A stretch of 5,896 nucleotides of DNA. Source: an uncultured Clostridia bacterium (GTDB lineage: Bacteria; Bacillota; Clostridia; Oscillospirales; Acutalibacteraceae). Below are positions 4,942 to 5,896 of this stretch, in pieces. The position numbers and the translations under genes are program-made. Location: contig CANQSG010000124.1 in the NCBI GenBank assembly GCA_947626485.1, positions 1 through 5,896 on the forward strand, in the 5' to 3' direction. Under the pieces are notes generated by a model. The model had not been told where the DNA came from. It was given only the letters and a program-made list of their open reading frames with translations, and made no database searches. Position 1 is the stretch's first letter. Each line of letters begins with the position of its first letter.

Positions 4942-5896
4942 TTATTTTTTCTCGACAGTGTAGCTCGCGCGGTTGTAGTCGACGGTGATGGCGGTGCCGT
5001 CGGAGAAGGTCGAGCGGTAGACGCCGGGGGCGAGCTTTTCGTGGCGGTCGAAATAGGCGGTTTGCAGCGGGGCGAGGATTTTGTTGAGCTCCTGTCCCTC
5101 CCGCAGCTGCAAGACACTGCGCTCGAGCTGTTCTTGCGTGTCGCAGACGAGGTCGTTTTTCGCCGCCGCACGCCAGTCGCCGCGGAAATTCCAGTAAAAA
5201 TAGAAGCTCGGGCGGCCGCCGTATTCGAGCAGCCGCAGCTTGCCCGTCGGCTCGTCGCGCGCCGGGAAGTTGAGGGTCTCGTACATGTTGGGGTTGCTCA
5301 AAATCACGCCGTGGTAGACGAGCTGCCAGAACGGCACCTTTTCGTCGCAGAGCGGGTTGAGCTTGTAGGTGCCGTAATAATCGGTGTTGAGGGCATAGTC
5401 GAGGTATTTCGCGCCGAAATCGTAACCGCCCTCGGACGAGTAACCGCCGAAGGTCTCGGACGCGTAGGCCATCAGGCGGCGGCTGGTCTCGATGCTCTCG
5501 ACGACGTTGAGCGGGTGGTCGGGGTGGCTGCACAGGCGCGGCATGACGATGCTCAGCACGTCAATATAATGCAGGCCGCGGAAGCCGAAATCCGCCAGCT
5601 TCGGGTAAATTTCCTGCGCCTGCCGCAGCGCGACGGTCGGGCAGAGCCAGTACATCTGCCCGGCGCTCCAGCGGTTCGGGTCGTCGACGAGCTCGCCGGT
5701 CGGGGTGCGGGTCAGGTCGTCGGCGCTCCAGTTTTCGGCGATCTCGTAGGCGTCGGTGCTGTTGGTGTGGCAGGTGATCTGGTAGCCGAGCGCGTGCGCC
5801 TTGTCGATCAGGCGGCGCAGCTCCTCCTCGCCGCCGAGCGCTTCCTCGACGGGGAAGACCTGCGGATAGCGGCCGTCATGTCCCTTGCAGTTCCAG
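4942..5896 (-). CDS. DUF5696-like, GH101-related putative glycoside hydrolase, C-terminal part
   Basis: The reading frame is open from the right edge of the window, giving 317 visible residues and no start; the ATG at 5655 is internal (residue 81). The sequence follows the style of the DUF5696 family of large, usually exported Firmicutes proteins: CKGHDGRYPQVFPVEEALGG (3-22), YQITCHTNSTDAY (38-50), FRGLHYIDVLS (105-115), SHPDHPLN (123-130), FGGYSSEGGYDF (149-160), VPFWQLVYHGVILSNP (187-202) and EYGGRPSFYFYWNFRG (224-239). The alternation of strand-like and helical segments fits a TIM barrel followed by a small beta domain ending TAITVDYNRASYTVEKK. By analogy with GH101 endo-alpha-N-acetylgalactosaminidases, D112 could be the nucleophile and E155 the acid/base; this is inference. 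The likely role is cleavage of a host or plant glycan outside the cell. The family call rests on memory of motifs, not a search. Confidence 0.78.
   Translation of the reverse strand, partial: WNCKGHDGRYPQVFPVEEALGGEEELRRLIDKAHALGYQITCHTNSTDAYEIAENWSADDLTRTPTGELVDDPNRWSAGQMYWLCPTVALRQAQEIYPKLADFGFRGLHYIDVLSIVMPRLCSHPDHPLNVVESIETSRRLMAYASETFGGYSSEGGYDFGAKYLDYALNTDYYGTYKLNPLCDEKVPFWQLVYHGVILSNPNMYETLNFPARDEPTGKLRLLEYGGRPSFYFYWNFRGDWRAAAKNDLVCDTQEQLERSVLQLREGQELNKILAPLQTAYFDRHEKLAPGVYRSTFSDGTAITVDYNRASYTVEKK

Noticed and set aside
4337..5533. A 398-codon open frame on the minus strand
   Set aside because: It overlaps the DUF5696-like gene in another frame, then runs antisense through the strong terminator and the unknown gene. 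Its composition is dominated by Arg, Pro and Ala, typical of a GC-rich shadow frame.
1..5896. CRISPR arrays, tRNA or rRNA genes, insertion sequences, attachment sites, riboswitches
   Set aside because: No regularly spaced repeats, transposase-like frames, cloverleaf-like sequences or long structured leaders were seen. Leaders of the recognised genes are short.

Overview
The window looks like chromosomal DNA of a GC-rich, endospore-forming member of the Clostridia, most likely an Oscillospiraceae/Ruminococcaceae-type gut or rumen bacterium. The reasons are a clostridial-type alpha/beta small acid-soluble spore protein (SASP), strong purine-rich Shine-Dalgarno sites (AAGGAGG-like), very short intergenic gaps with classical hairpin-plus-U-tract terminators, and coding regions with mostly G or C in third codon positions. 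This assignment is inferred from protein style and was not searched. No insertion sequence, phage gene, CRISPR array, tRNA or rRNA is visible.

Layout. Positions 1-291 (+) hold the 3' end of a ComEC/Rec2-type metallo-beta-lactamase-fold protein. It converges on a DUF378 small membrane protein gene (384-596, -), with a terminator hairpin that can work on both strands between them. Further right on the minus strand, reading leftwards, are a SASP gene (3889-4077), a GT4 glycosyltransferase (2596-3774), an ABC ATPase (1645-2559) and an ABC-2 permease (743-1648). The SASP gene has its own terminator. One base after its U-tract comes the -35 box of a near-consensus sigma-A promoter that drives the glycosyltransferase. 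Another terminator hairpin lies across the glycosyltransferase stop codon, directly before the ATPase ribosome binding site. The ATPase and permease overlap by ATGA and form a two-gene exporter of the DrrA/DrrB kind, followed by a terminator.

A 295-bp non-coding region (4078-4372) separates the SASP gene from a divergent gene (4373-4891, +) for a 172-residue protein of unknown function. That gene has an exact forespore-type -10 box (CATACTA) and a 4/5 -35 box at 17-bp spacing. Both divergent genes may therefore be transcribed in the forespore by sigma-G or sigma-F. A strong hairpin follows, and the window ends inside a convergent minus-strand gene (4942-5896, incomplete) for a DUF5696-like protein resembling GH101-type glycoside hydrolases.

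No clearly new multi-gene system is present. The observations most worth following are the candidate forespore-expressed unknown gene, the terminator between the glycosyltransferase and the exporter, and the proposed catalytic residues of the DUF5696-like protein.
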